Origin: Lasiodiplodia sp. COLG20
Lineage: Eukaryota > Ascomycota > Dothideomycetes > Botryosphaeriales > Botryosphaeriaceae
Assembly: GCA_009801085.1 (NCBI GenBank)
Contig: VNWV01000009.1
Coordinates: 548,501-612,500 of the forward strand
DNA: 64,000 bases
Direction of reading: 5' to 3'
Of the stretch, positions 42,634 through 53,300 are shown one piece after another. How positions within the stretch are numbered: position 1 is the first letter of the stretch; each line of letters begins with the position of its first letter. The position numbers and the translations under genes were made by a program. The notes below the pieces were generated by a model. That model worked only from the letters and a program-made list of their open reading frames with translations. It did no database searches and was not told the origin of the DNA.

Positions 42634-43821
42634 ATGAGGGCGCTGAAAATAATTGAAGGGAGACTTGAAGTATGGTCTGGTAGTCTGGGTTTAAAAAATT
42701 AAACAAAAGGTAATGACGGGTACCCATAGGAGTTTTGCTGTGCTTTTCATAGCGCTTGGCGTTCTAGAGACACTTCAATGCATTTCGGGAAGTTCTGTTG
42801 CGGAGTCAGGAGATGCTTGTAGCACAAAGGAGACTTGTCATCTGGGGGGTGTCAGAAGGCGAGAACCATGCAATATGCGAAGCAGTTTGTTCAAGCCTTT
42901 TCGGTGCTCTGCGGACACAGCCAAGTCATAAATTAACGCGCCCTGCGCATTTGGTGTTGTATGACGTTGTAAAATGCTTCGAAGCATCCAGACAAGCTAT
43001 TCAACTTTGACTGTAATAGTCTATGTTGGACTCTGCTACTCCATTCCCTCTCATACCTCTTGAAATTTAACATTTTCCTTAGCTAATCCCTGTCGCTGTT
43101 CCTTAGGCTACTGCACCGGAATTGGCTGCAGATAAGGAAAATGAAATTGGAAGGTTTAACTTCTTTCGTGATCCACAGCAACGCCATCATAAATACTGTG
43201 TTCTTATATGAGTTCGCTGTCTTGCCAACCATTAATTTAGGCCTAACTGTAAAGGCTAGCTACAGTTCGACCTTAATCCTAATAGCTTAGTAGAAGATGA
43301 TACAAAAGGTGAATAATAGAGAATTATTTTTTGAAGTATCTGTAAAATTTTACGCATGAAAAGGTTGATAATAACCTTACAGTGTAGAGTTGACACGATC
43401 TGTGTGTAGTAACAAAAGGCGCAGTCTAACAAGATGCTATTCTTAAGACTCGGCGCTGATCCGAGGAACCAATTGAAGTATCGTAGACATGCTGGTTATC
43501 TCGTCGACTGATAAACTGGAAGATCAAGCCGGGGCACAAGCAGACTTCTAGTAGATTCCTGGCAAACATGCCAGCAGTCAGTCAACCAGGTCTATAAAAG
43601 AACGGTAGTTAGCTGAATACAATCACCATGCGATTTATTCAATTCTGCATGTCCGATTCCACTTCGAGAAGAACAAAGATGCCGTTGAAATAAACACAAC
43701 ATTTGTACTGGGTTACAGGTGCAGACCCAGGTATATCTATGAATTATGGGCTTAGGGACGAGGGCGAAGATGCAAATCTGAACGCTGCAGCGCCAACGAC
43801 GGTGAAAAGAACCAAGCAATA
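42634..43821. other. AT-rich intergenic region
   Basis: 1.19 kb between CSN4 and a pseudogene; clearly AT-rich from ~43.0 kb. No supported gene. It may be relic repeat DNA. Confidence 0.5.
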
Positions 43822-44512
43822 ATGTCCCTCAACGCCGTAGAACAGCACAACGCTGCTACTCCTGCGCTACAAGCCGCATACGATACCATGTCAGTAGTCA
43901 TCGGCGTTAACCACCACTTAGACACTTTCTATGAGCATATCGTTACCGCCCAATACATCGAAGAGAAGACCAAATGGCGCAGCCAACTGACATGGACCGT
44001 CGCACGGCACGCCACAGGAGAAGAGCCGACGTACCACCTGACAATGGAAAAGGCTCGCAGACGTGGATCGGAAGTAGCATTAGGCCGTATGTATAACGAG
44101 GCTTCCACGTATCCACCGACCATACAGACTGACCCCACGAAGAACAAAAGGTGAAGCAGGATCTCTCAAAGCTGCAAGACGCGTCGCCCGCTGACGCTGA
44201 TCTTGAACTACTGCTGGAGCACCTGATGCATGGTATGCACACCATCGTGTGTGAAAAGAACTAGGACATACCGCATGTTGAGAGGTTGCTCCAGCCGGAT
44301 GGAAGCGAGTCATTCACTACCGAGTTCTTATGAACAAAAGGATGGTGCTGATGTGGAACCATCCTTCTGCACCAAATCAGCCATTGCCCGAGACTCTCGC
44401 AGGATTGTTAGTCGTGCCCCTGAATTGGCTGCGGAATATGGTTCGGTCGTTCCCTGCGGCAGGAGGTGGCGATCCAAGTTTTTCTAGCCTTTCCTTCTCT
44501 AGATTCCGGTAA
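43822..44512 (+). pseudogene. Hemerythrin/HHE-domain protein, decayed
   Basis: Matches the fungal HHE cation-binding family over most of its length but cannot encode it. The N-terminal part (43822 to ~44110) retains VNHHLDTFYEHIVTAQYIEE and RSQLTWTVARHATGEE, with candidate metal-ligand His/Glu. Then the homologous frame changes, and continues as EEQKVKQDLSKLQD, DADLELLLEHLM, DIPHVERLLQPDGSES and AGLLVVPLNWLRNMVRSFP up to ~44460. In that frame TGA at ~44131, TAG at 44262 and TGA at 44331 interrupt it; two sit where the family usually has Arg (CGA to TGA) and all three can come from single C-to-T changes. One frame shift plus three stops make it a pseudogene. The pattern suggests RIP or deamination. 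The first 110 codons alone are unlikely to work. Confidence 0.8.
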
Positions 44513-44919
44513 GCGGACAGATGGAATAGAAAGTGGTTCAGAAAAATTCTTCTGTGTCTGGGGCAGCAGAGAGCCTTTGAATGTACATATCTTCGTAGGG
44601 CAGAGGAAATTGGCCAAAATGCAATCTCAAGAGTACAAAAACGAAGAAACGATGAAGCCAACCTCAACGAGGAAAGGACGACAGCGATATTCAACGCCTC
44701 CCCTGCTCCGTCTTGCAACAAAAAAAAAAAAAAAGCCCAAACTCAGTCGTCTGAGGGACTGATGACAAAAGAACACAAAGATTTCTGCCCGGCATTTCGA
44801 AACATCACGTGTCCATGTCCATGGGCTGCTTTGCCTTCTTTTTAAAGTACATTTCTAATACACACTGCGCTCGCCAGGTCAATCGCAGAGAACTTGGGGG
44901 AGAATGGCAGTAACGACGC
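44513..44919. other. Intergenic between the HHE pseudogene and DNM1 3' end
   Basis: 407 bp with an A15 run at ~44719. No gene seen. Confidence 0.5.
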
Positions 44920-47500
44920 CTACCGGATTTCGCCGATGATGGCGGCAGCCTCCTTGTACATCTTGAGCATCTTCTCACACTTCTCACGCTCCGACTTGAT
45001 GGCATCGTCCTCATACAGAAGTTCCTCAAACAAGGTCTCCCTGTAGAGTTCGCTAACCAGCCTGTTCTGGATCGAGTCCTTGGAAAAGTTTACCAAAAGG
45101 TGCATGACAGCCTTTGGTACTTGGTCGGCAATGGTTTCACGAACGATGTTGAAGTAGGACGAGATAAGGCGGCGAATGAGCTCGGTCTCCAATGCTTCAC
45201 GCTCGGTGAGCGCAGGCGGCTCCGGCTCTCCAGGCTATGTTATATCAGTAACAAGTCTTCGAGACTGAATGAGTGCTAACTTACGAATGGACTGTCGTAG
45301 TCATTCCGAGGGATCGCAACCTCGGGCTCTTCCTGGGAGACCTCAAAGATAGGAGCGCGATCGAGCATGCGGTTGTCACCTCTCCTTAGACTGCCAGCGA
45401 AACTGGGTTCTTGGTTCTGGCTGACGTGCCTGCTGCCGGGGCGCGTATCCAGTATGGGGGTGGGCGGCGTGTTCGGCATGGGCAAACCACCCTCCTTACC
45501 AAAGAAATAGTTCAAGAAACTATCCTTGGTAGACCCGGCCTGCTGGAACCTGGGTGGCGAGGCCCCACGAGCACCGTTCAGCGCGCTTGTGATTCCGGAG
45601 GGGGTGGCACGGCCAACAGCCGGAGACATGCTCCTGCTGTTCTTGCTGGCGTGGCCGCGGATTGTCAAATTGGCAGCCTTTTCACCAGGAGCTTCCGTCT
45701 CTTCCTGCTCCTCTTCCGGTGTCTCGGTTCCGTTAACGCCGTTCAGCTCCTTCAAGCGCTTCTTTTCCCTCTTCTTCTTTTCCTCTAATACTGCCATCTT
45801 CCTTTCCTTCTCCTGCTTGTCTTGAATGACAGAGGACATAGCAGCAGCCGCACCAAGGAAGTTGGGGTGATTGGTGTTGATGTACGCGCGCTGGATCGAG
45901 ATGAGAGATTCTACGTAGGTGGAGCATGGGCCAAGCCTTTCGCGCAGCAGATCGGAAACGACTTCGATCAACTTGGCCTGAAGGCGGGGGTAGCGGCTAA
46001 GCTCGGTGGAACCGCAAGTATGGCAGATCTTGATGAGCTCCTCGTAGACGAGCTCAACGCAACGCTGGCTCGGAGGTTCGAGGAGTTTGATTTGAGGCCT
46101 GACGAGCAGGTCGAAAGCCATCTCCGGCACGAACAGACTCGGCCGAGGGCCTGTCGAGTTACGTATAGCAGTCCTGATGTCCAGCGTGGACAGATTCTGC
46201 GTGGGATCAATGGTGTCGAGCGAGTTTCCAAAAACCGAGTTGAAGATGTAATAGATCCTGGCTCCACCGCACAGCTCGCGCGTCGAGATCTCCGAAGAAG
46301 TACCGTCAATGGAAGAGATGAAGGATGAAGCAAAACGAGTCATGAGCTGCAAAACCAGGGAACCACGGTGTTCTTTTCCGATAAAGGCAGCATCCCCGTA
46401 GCTGGCAAGCTCCTGCTGCGTTTGGCCCATCAACGTGTTGAGACGAGCCTTGATATCGGGCAGTCGCTCGCGGATATGTGCCATCAGCGTAGTGTTCAAA
46501 GTTCTGGCCAGAAACTCGGTTCCGCAGCGGTTCGCCATGTTTCTGTACGCCGGGTGCTGCCTGAAAAAGTCGCGCTCGGCCTGCAGGGCGTCGGAGAGGG
46601 ACTTGTTCTCCTGAATATCGTACTGCGAGCGGTTGACAACACCGATGAAGCCCAGTTTCAGCGGGTACACGCGGCCAGAAAGAATGTCGAGCGCATTGGT
46701 CCCGTGGTCCATGAGATCCAGTTTGGTGAGCACGCCGATTGTCCTGCGGCCCATCGGATCCACATGGCGAGCGAGCTTGAGCGCTTCGGAGTTCACCAGA
46801 TCAACATTGGCAGGCGAGACGGCGAGGATGATGCTGTTCGGCTTAGCAGTGTACTCGGTGATGAGATTCCTGGTTTGCTTCTCGATATCGGTCGGCTGAT
46901 CTCCGATGGGCACCTGTCGTCCGGTTAGCTGGGTTCCTGGCGGCGCTTCGCGTGCTACAGACCTTGGTCAGGCCGGGCAAGTCGACAAGAGTCAAACTCA
47001 GCACATGAGGCGAGTAGATCTTGAGATTGATGGGCTGACGGTTGATGCCCTTGTTGTTGCCCGCTATCCTAGCAGTCTCGTTCTCAATCTCGCGCCTCAC
47101 TTCGCCAAAGTCGAAGAACTTCCTCCCCGGAATGTGCAGGAACTCGGCCCATTCATCCTGGCCTGCGACGCTTGCGGGGGTGTGCGGGATGTGGACCTCG
47201 TCGCCCTCGGGCTTCTCGCTGTCGCTGGGGATGTTGATGAGCTGGAGGACGAGCGGGCGGCGAGTGACGATGCCGCTGCCACGGGGAAGGAAATCTCTGC
47301 CAACAATGTTCTCGAGGACCGACGACTTGCCGGAGGACTGCGAGCCGACTACGACCTGTGCTGGGGGTTAGCTGACGGCGGGGGCCCTGAGGGGGAAGAC
47401 TCACAATCTGCGGCAAGTCCAGGGAATCATTGCCGATGGTGTTGAAGACCAAGTCCTGGAGCTTGTTGACGATCTTGAGCAGGTCCTCGCCCAATGACAT
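44920..47500 (-). CDS. DNM1: Dynamin-related GTPase Dnm1 (mitochondrial/peroxisomal fission)
   Basis: Large GTPase that assembles on mitochondria and peroxisomes to cut them. Exons 47500-47405, 47355-46963, 46913-45285, 45234-44920; introns 49, 49 and 50 bp; 810 aa. Start [19 protein letters not shown]. GTPase motifs: G1 [10 protein letters not shown]2 within [14 protein letters not shown]3 [10 protein letters not shown]4 TKLDLMD. Middle/stalk region to ~500, then a low-complexity B-insert (charged, Glu/Lys-rich, then Ser/Pro-rich) holding the Dnm1-typical [14 protein letters not shown]-terminal GTPase-effector domain runs from [20 protein letters not shown] to the end. No PH or Pro-rich domain, so not a classical dynamin; the insert favours Dnm1 over Vps1. 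Divergent from the hydrolase gene to the right. Confidence 0.93.
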
Positions 47501-48357
47501 GATTGCTGCAGTACGCTGACCAGCAGCCGGCGGGCGTCTTGACGAGGGGAGCCGGGCGCGGAGGGGAATAAACACTAGCGGCGCGCGGGGAGAGGGCGCT
47601 CGAGGGCGACGCAGATGTTTTTGTTCGGGCGCGGGCGGTCAACACGGCGGACTCGGGGAGCAGCTCGGCGGCGCGGCGGCGAGCAGGGCGTCCGGGGCAG
47701 ATGACGGGCACGAGTGAACGGAGGGCGGATGAGGAACGTCCTGGTGACGATTTGCCCGGTTTTGCTGTCTAGCCGTTGCGCCTGGCTCAGACCGCTAGTA
47801 CGAGAAGATGCCATAGGCTGTTTCCGCAGGCTGCGTGAGGGGGGCATCACGCCGCCCGTAGCGCGCCGGCTACGCAAGCGCCGGCACGTCCAGGCCAACC
47901 GCAGTGGCAGCCGGTACGGCAGGCTGGACGACAGCGCATTGCGCCCGGACCGCGTGCACGCGCCGCCCACTGCCAACGCCCTTCTTATCGCCGCACTCAC
48001 TTCTCAACACACAACATCCCTGCGCCTAAGCCGCCGGTCTCATTGCGCGCCGCTCTAGCGCCGCCTTCCAGGGTCCTTATACATAGCCCACGCCGCGCTT
48101 CTGACCGCCCGAAACCGCCTATCGTGCCCGCCATGCCGTGCCCATTATCAGAGTCGGCCAGACGCGGCCTCCGCCTTGACCACTTGCCTTATCTAGCGTC
48201 GACCATATAAAAAAAGGAATGAAAAAGTTGAAACCTTCCTCTCTGCATTCTGCTCTTCTTCTTCGCTCTCTTCCCTAGACCTCGGTGTCCAACTCACGCG
48301 ACCAAAGCCACAAGCTCGACTAGTGATTACTCCCCCTTCACGTGGACCACCAAGCAC
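47501..48357. promoter_or_regulatory. Divergent promoter region of DNM1 and the isochorismatase-like gene
   Basis: 857 bp. A TATA-like ATATAAAAAAAGG is at ~48206, about 150 bp before the hydrolase ATG, followed by a C/T-rich leader. GC-rich frames near 47.6-48.0 kb have no domain. Confidence 0.5.
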
Positions 48358-49221
48358 ATGGCGCCCGGCGCTCTTCAGGTTGTTGAGGACGTTGCCTTTT
48401 CGGAGCCGACCCCCGAGCAGCGCTGGTCAGAGCCCGTCTCGTTTGGCGGCGACGACCAGTGGCTGTTCGACCCGAAAACGAAGCGCTTCGACCTTAGCCG
48501 GGGCTCCAGGAGGAAGTTGACCATCGACGCCGATGATGGCATCCGTCACCACCGTGGATGCACCATTGATCCTGAGAAGACGGTTCTCGTGGTCATTGAC
48601 ATGCAAAACTTCTTCATCCACCCGCTCTTCCACAAGCACGCGGCCGGGCTTGCGGCCGTCGAACCCACCATCAAAGTGATTGAGCGGTGCAGAAGCGAAG
48701 GAATCCAGGTAGCCTGGCTCAATTGGGGTCTGGACGAGCATGATCTCCGCATTATGCCCCCGGCCGTTCAGAGAGGATTCTGCCACAACATCGCAAAGAC
48801 CCGAGGCTATGGATGGCACACGCGTCTTGGAGTCGACATGGGCAATGGACATGGCCGCTGCCTGTTCAAGGGCACCTGGAATGCCCAACTTTATGAACCT
48901 CTCAAAGCCGTGGTTGCCAGCGATGACCTCTTCTTCGACAAGAATCGCATGAGCGGCATGTGGTCTCCGGACGAGCCTCTGCACCGGTACCTTCGCGAGA
49001 GCGGGAAGAAAACGATCCTATTCGCAGGAGTCAACACCGACCAGTGCGTTTTCGGAACGGTTTCGGACTCGTACTCGTGGGGTTTCGACTGCATTTTGCT
49101 AAGCGACTGCACCGGAACGATGACCGGCCCCGAGGCGCAGGTCGTCAGCGACTACAACATTGCCACCAACATGGGATTTGTGGCTGACAGTAGGTCGTTC
49201 CTGGCGGCGGAGAGCCACTGA
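48358..49221 (+). CDS. Isochorismatase-like cysteine hydrolase
   Basis: Single exon, 287 aa; ATG at 48358 (MAPGALQVVEDVAF). The alpha/beta isochorismatase fold has a Asp-Lys-Cys triad: Asp in TVLVVIDMQNFFIHP, a Lys in CLFKGTWNAQL, and Cys in FAGVNTDQCVFGTVSDSYS. An N-terminal ~70-residue extension precedes the core. Members split amides or isochorismate-type ethers; the substrate cannot be told here. DNDWGFDCILLSDCTGTMTG-like segments (FDCILLSDCTGTM) are family-typical. It is not beside pathway genes that would suggest a substrate. Well expressed-looking promoter with TATA. Confidence 0.88.
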   Translation: MAPGALQVVEDVAFSEPTPEQRWSEPVSFGGDDQWLFDPKTKRFDLSRGSRRKLTIDADDGIRHHRGCTIDPEKTVLVVIDMQNFFIHPLFHKHAAGLAAVEPTIKVIERCRSEGIQVAWLNWGLDEHDLRIMPPAVQRGFCHNIAKTRGYGWHTRLGVDMGNGHGRCLFKGTWNAQLYEPLKAVVASDDLFFDKNRMSGMWSPDEPLHRYLRESGKKTILFAGVNTDQCVFGTVSDSYSWGFDCILLSDCTGTMTGPEAQVVSDYNIATNMGFVADSRSFLAAESH

Positions 49222-49764
49222 CGGGACTTGCGGCGGGCAGGGCCAGTTGGCGGCCCTGGCGAGAGCTGGCAGACTCCCTCCACTTATCCTCATGGCCGGT
49301 CAGCTGCATGCGTCTCAGAGCGGGCACAGACTTGGGAGAGTGGAGGTCCCATGAGGATTTTCGTCCTGAAACGTGGGCAGGATGCATGGGACGCTGGGTG
49401 GGCCCTGTAGGGCTGCCGTTGTCCTGCAATGAGCAGGCTTCTAATTAATCGCAATGCGAATATTGGACGTGCAGGAATTTGGCGACAGGGCTGTTGATGG
49501 AGCCTGGTTTTCATACATTATCACGATACCACATTAGATTCAATTTAACAAGTTCCCAAAGGCATGTCGAACACACGGGTTCTGAGGCATCATGGCTATG
49601 GCATGAACTGCCTGGTTAGGTCCTGCCTTTCGCGACGTGCATGCGACACAATGACGCAATCCTGCGGGGAGGGGATGCTTCACACCGCAACACCTTCACT
49701 GCAAACTTGAATAGTGATTTCTCTCAATTGCAATCAGTTCAACCCGCAGACATATTTGCCCGCG
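49222..49764. other. Intergenic between hydrolase and PEBP genes
   Basis: 543 bp. Short overlapping frames only; it serves as 3' region and promoter. Nothing else recognised. Confidence 0.5.
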
Positions 49765-50757
49765 ATGAGACTTTCCGTCGATCCTCCTTCCACTCATGGG
49801 CCGAAACGAGCCTGGGCGAGTACCAGCCTTCTTGTCAGCTTCCTCTTCGGTGTCGGTCTTCTCCAATTACTTTTTTCCTGTGCCGAGGCTGTCGTGGCAC
49901 CGACTGAGCAGCACTTCCTGAGCAACGACAACGGTGCTGTTGCCCCAAAGAGTATCCTGGGTGTTCGTGCTGAGTACGATTTATCGTCCCGGTAGGCTAG
50001 TTTTAGAGCGAAGGCTTACACACTTGAACAGGCTTATCAAGGCGGAGATTATCCCGACCGGTGAGCAGTCCAATCGTGCGAGCCGTGGGTACAAGGTCTG
50101 CTGACATGTGCCGGATGCAGTCATTGACGACTTTCTCCCATCTCTTACTGTCAACATCACGTGGCTGTCCGACGAGACCGCCAACCTAGGCAACACCGTC
50201 AAACCGAAAAAGCTGCAAAAGGCACCTTTGATCCACCTCAACGATGAGCCGACTTCTGCTTCCGTCATGAGCCCTTGCAAATCGAATATGACATATGTTC
50301 TTGCAATGACCGACCCAGATGCTCCATCTCGCGATAATCCGGAGTGGGCTGAGTTCTGCCACTGGATTGTTTCCGGCATTCCCCTCCCTGGTTCAGACGC
50401 TTCTTGTGTCGAGTCTCAAAGCTCTGCTGATGGTCGAGCTCATGCCGAAAGGGCGGCCAGTGGGCTGAAGGAAATCATGGAATACTACCCACCGGGCCCT
50501 CCGCCGAAGACATGGAAGCACCGATACGTATTCATAGTATTCGCGCCTACGAATAGCACGAGCCAGCCGTTGGACTTGACCAAACCGAGGGACCGCAAGA
50601 ACTGGGGTACCGGGGAAGAACGGCATGGCGTTAGGCAATGGGCCAAAGAGAATGGCCTTACTCCAGTTGGTAAGTCTTGCTTTAGGTTGGCTTGGTTTAT
50701 TTTATACTGATGGCTACAGCTGCCAACTTCATCTACTCTCAAAACAAGAAGCAGTAA
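49765..50757 (+). CDS. PEBP-family protein with N-terminal signal/anchor segment
   Basis: Phosphatidylethanolamine-binding/carboxypeptidase-Y-inhibitor-like protein. Exons 49765-49991, 50032-50060, 50121-50669, 50720-50757; introns 40, 60 and 50 bp; 280 aa. ATG at 49765 (MRLSVDPPSTHG). Residues ~17-42 are hydrophobic (STSLLVSFLFGVGLLQLLFS), then CAEAVVA, a likely signal peptide or anchor. The PEBP core shows YVLAMTDPDAPSRDNPEWAE (the DPDAPS ligand motif) and FCHWIVSGIPLPG, then EYYPPGPPPKTWKHRYVFIV. It ends at NFIYSQNKKQ. The first intron is very short (40 bp) yet phase and conserved flanks support it. Predicted extracellular or vacuolar; partner unknown. Confidence 0.88.
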
Positions 50758-51492
50758 TGACACAGTTTGAAGAAACCCCGATGGCGCTCATCGGGTAAGG
50801 AGGTAGCCAAACGGATAGCGAGATAAAAAGAATTGGCATGGTTTTATGGACAGTATCTTACAAGATTGAGAGACAATACCATTCCCTTCACGTGGGAATA
50901 CTAAAGTATGTTTACGATTAGGTTACTGTTACAAGGTGTAATTAATTAATGTACTCCATTAGAAAATAAAATTACCAGCTACTGGCTGGTAGATTCTATC
51001 TATAAAGAAGGTGAAATAGAAAAAGAAAGTCTTCTTTTACTAACATATAATTTGTTTCTCTTAATAACGCTTACATGTCCGTTGGTTGCTCTGGATTCAC
51101 GGAGAAACGCTCCCCCGACAACATTTCTGAACGTACTCCGTCGATAACAGCTTGTTTAGTTGAAGTCTTTGGATTGAAATTTCAACTAAATCCCTAAGAC
51201 TGATTTGGTGAGCAAGGCAGAGTCCTTCGAACTGGATGACTATTTGCCGACGGACCCTTGTCGGTGACGACACCGCACGTCCGCGCATTACATGCGCCCC
51301 AAGCTCCCCGCGCCACAACACGGACACGACCTATGCAACACCGCCGCCGCGCAAGATGATTACAGGCCCTTAGCAACCTCGTAGTACCTCTACCAGGCTG
51401 TTAGATCAACTTCGTCTCCTCACCGACCGCCGTGAAACCGCTTAGATCCTGAACACCACACTCGTCCCTGTACAGTCGGATAGAAACAAACG
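50758..51492. other. Intergenic between PEBP and ANCHR-like genes
   Basis: 735 bp, AT-rich from 50.85 to 51.07 kb. No gene or repeat recognised. Confidence 0.5.
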
Positions 51493-52605
51493 ATGCCGCC
51501 TCCGAACTCCGACGACGTCCTCCTCGCCCGTCTCAACGCCCTCAAGAAATCCTCCGTCACCCTATCGACGCAGCCTCCGCCCGCCGCCGAAGAAATCACG
51601 CCCGACGCGTTGCGCGACCTAGGCTTGGACGATAAGCAACCGGCAGGGGAAGATGACGGTGATCCGATATTAGATCTTGCGGCGCGATTCAAGCGGCTGA
51701 ACGGCGGAAAGACGAGTCCCGCGACCGTCGGAATAACAGCGGAGAGCAGTTCCACCGAGATCGGAGAGGAGGGGAAGTCGTTGGACGAGCTGCTAAAGGA
51801 ACTCGGTGGCGAGAGAGAGGACTGGGAGGTTTCACAGAAGGAGGAGACAGATGTGGGTAAATTGGTGAGGGAAGTGCGGAGTGTATTACCAGATGTGGCG
51901 GAGCCGAGGCGGGGCGATGGGAAAGAGGAGCGGGGGCACGATGAGGGTGGTGATGGGGAGAATGTGGATCAGGATGCGCTGGATGAACAGGAGGCGGATG
52001 AGTACATTGCACAGGTGCTCGCGGAGCTGGAATTGGAGACAAAGCACAGCGATGGTAATGAGGAGGGCGAAGGTGTAGGCAGAGCCGGTGAACAAGCAGT
52101 GGATGAGAGCTCACCAGCTAAGGCCGCCACCAATTCCTGGGAACAGGCAGAAACACAACAGAATGGCGGTACCGAATCATCCCTCGCCCTTCCAGCCGCC
52201 CCAACCTCCCTTCCAACACCTCCTCCAGCCGCCAAGGACGACTTCGATAAGGCCACGGCTGTTGATGATGCCCTGACCGCTCGCTTCGAAGCGCTGTCCC
52301 GCGGTAGCCCTTCTCCTGGACTTGACGGCGCAACCGGCTTACCTTCTGCGCCATCTTTCGCGCCGTCTAAAAAACCGCCGGTCAAGGCGTCTAATTTGAC
52401 GGATGAAGAGATCGATAGCTGGTGTATCATCTGCTATGCTGATGCAACAATACGCTGTCTGGGCTGTGATGGTGACTTGTATTGTCAAGGATGCTGGAAT
52501 GAAGGGCACCGGGGCGAAAGCGCTGGTTATGAGGAAAGGATGCACCGGGCGGTGCAATTTGTGAAGGGGGGAGGCTCGAAGAAAGTGCCTGTTGGTGCTG
52601 GATGA
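51493..52605 (+). CDS. ANCHR/ZFYVE19-like zinc-finger protein
   Basis: Single exon, 370 aa. Near the N terminus, DDVLLARLNALKKSS resembles the MIT-interacting motif of ANCHR (the abscission-checkpoint regulator that binds Vps4). The second short helix ILDLAARFKRLNGG is similar. The middle is a long acidic disordered region. The C terminus has a B-box/FYVE-like zinc site: LTDEEIDSWCIICYADATIR, then CLGCDGDLYCQGCWNEGH with paired Cys and a terminal His, followed by MHRAVQFVKGG. Order and motifs match fungal ANCHR relatives; a role in ESCRT-III/Vps4 timing is inferred from animals and not shown in fungi here. Confidence 0.75.
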   Translation: MPPPNSDDVLLARLNALKKSSVTLSTQPPPAAEEITPDALRDLGLDDKQPAGEDDGDPILDLAARFKRLNGGKTSPATVGITAESSSTEIGEEGKSLDELLKELGGEREDWEVSQKEETDVGKLVREVRSVLPDVAEPRRGDGKEERGHDEGGDGENVDQDALDEQEADEYIAQVLAELELETKHSDGNEEGEGVGRAGEQAVDESSPAKAATNSWEQAETQQNGGTESSLALPAAPTSLPTPPPAAKDDFDKATAVDDALTARFEALSRGSPSPGLDGATGLPSAPSFAPSKKPPVKASNLTDEEIDSWCIICYADATIRCLGCDGDLYCQGCWNEGHRGESAGYEERMHRAVQFVKGGGSKKVPVGAG

Positions 52606-53300
52606 CAGCGGCTTGAAATGAAAATCCCTAAGATGAAGATGCATGGTTACTGCGCTCCTTGGCCAATATTCTGCCGAGAAAGATGAATACCATGCGAACA
52701 GCAGTTGACATGATACCATTCAACCACAGAAAGAGTTTCAAGATTGACACACCTGACCAGTAATGGAAATGGGGGATCTAGTTTCACTACATCCACGGGC
52801 AGGGCCAGGTGCCATGCTGACGCAGCTACACAGTTGCTTAGTCTTACTAAGAGCGAGAACACTAGGTCCCATTGCCTCATAGGTGGGCAAAGTAAATGGG
52901 TTCCGAGTCTGCCTCCTTCCTGTCAGCTGAACAATGACTACTCTCAGCTGTGGGGATTCCTATACCCTTTCCCCCGCTTCACCAATATCACCTTAGCTTA
53001 TGGTTGAAGACTCCTAGACTGAACCATGACAAAAGTCCCTATGGAATGGTAAGAAGGATATAAACCTAGGAATACTTATTTGACTTCCGGAGTTGATGCG
53101 GGTCACGTCATTAGCGTAATAATGCGGCGGACATCGGCGGATCCATGACGGTATGCCGGTTTCAGCGAGCCGATGACGCGCTGTAGAGCCTCGCACAACG
53201 GGGCGCAGCACCAGGTCTGCATGTAACGCCACGCTTGGGCGAGATCATAATTAGTTCTGCTGATGCGGCATGACCTCCTCTCTGCAACAATATTCACACA
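52606..53300. other. Intergenic between ANCHR-like and MFS genes
   Basis: 695 bp without a supported gene. It includes the MFS promoter; no clear TATA seen. Confidence 0.5.

Noticed and set aside
9383..44735. Repeated poly-A/poly-T runs (9383, 16804, 17229, 26049, 35677, 44719)
   Set aside because: They lie in non-coding 3' regions and are common in such genomes; apart from flanking palindrome copy 2 I see no pattern.
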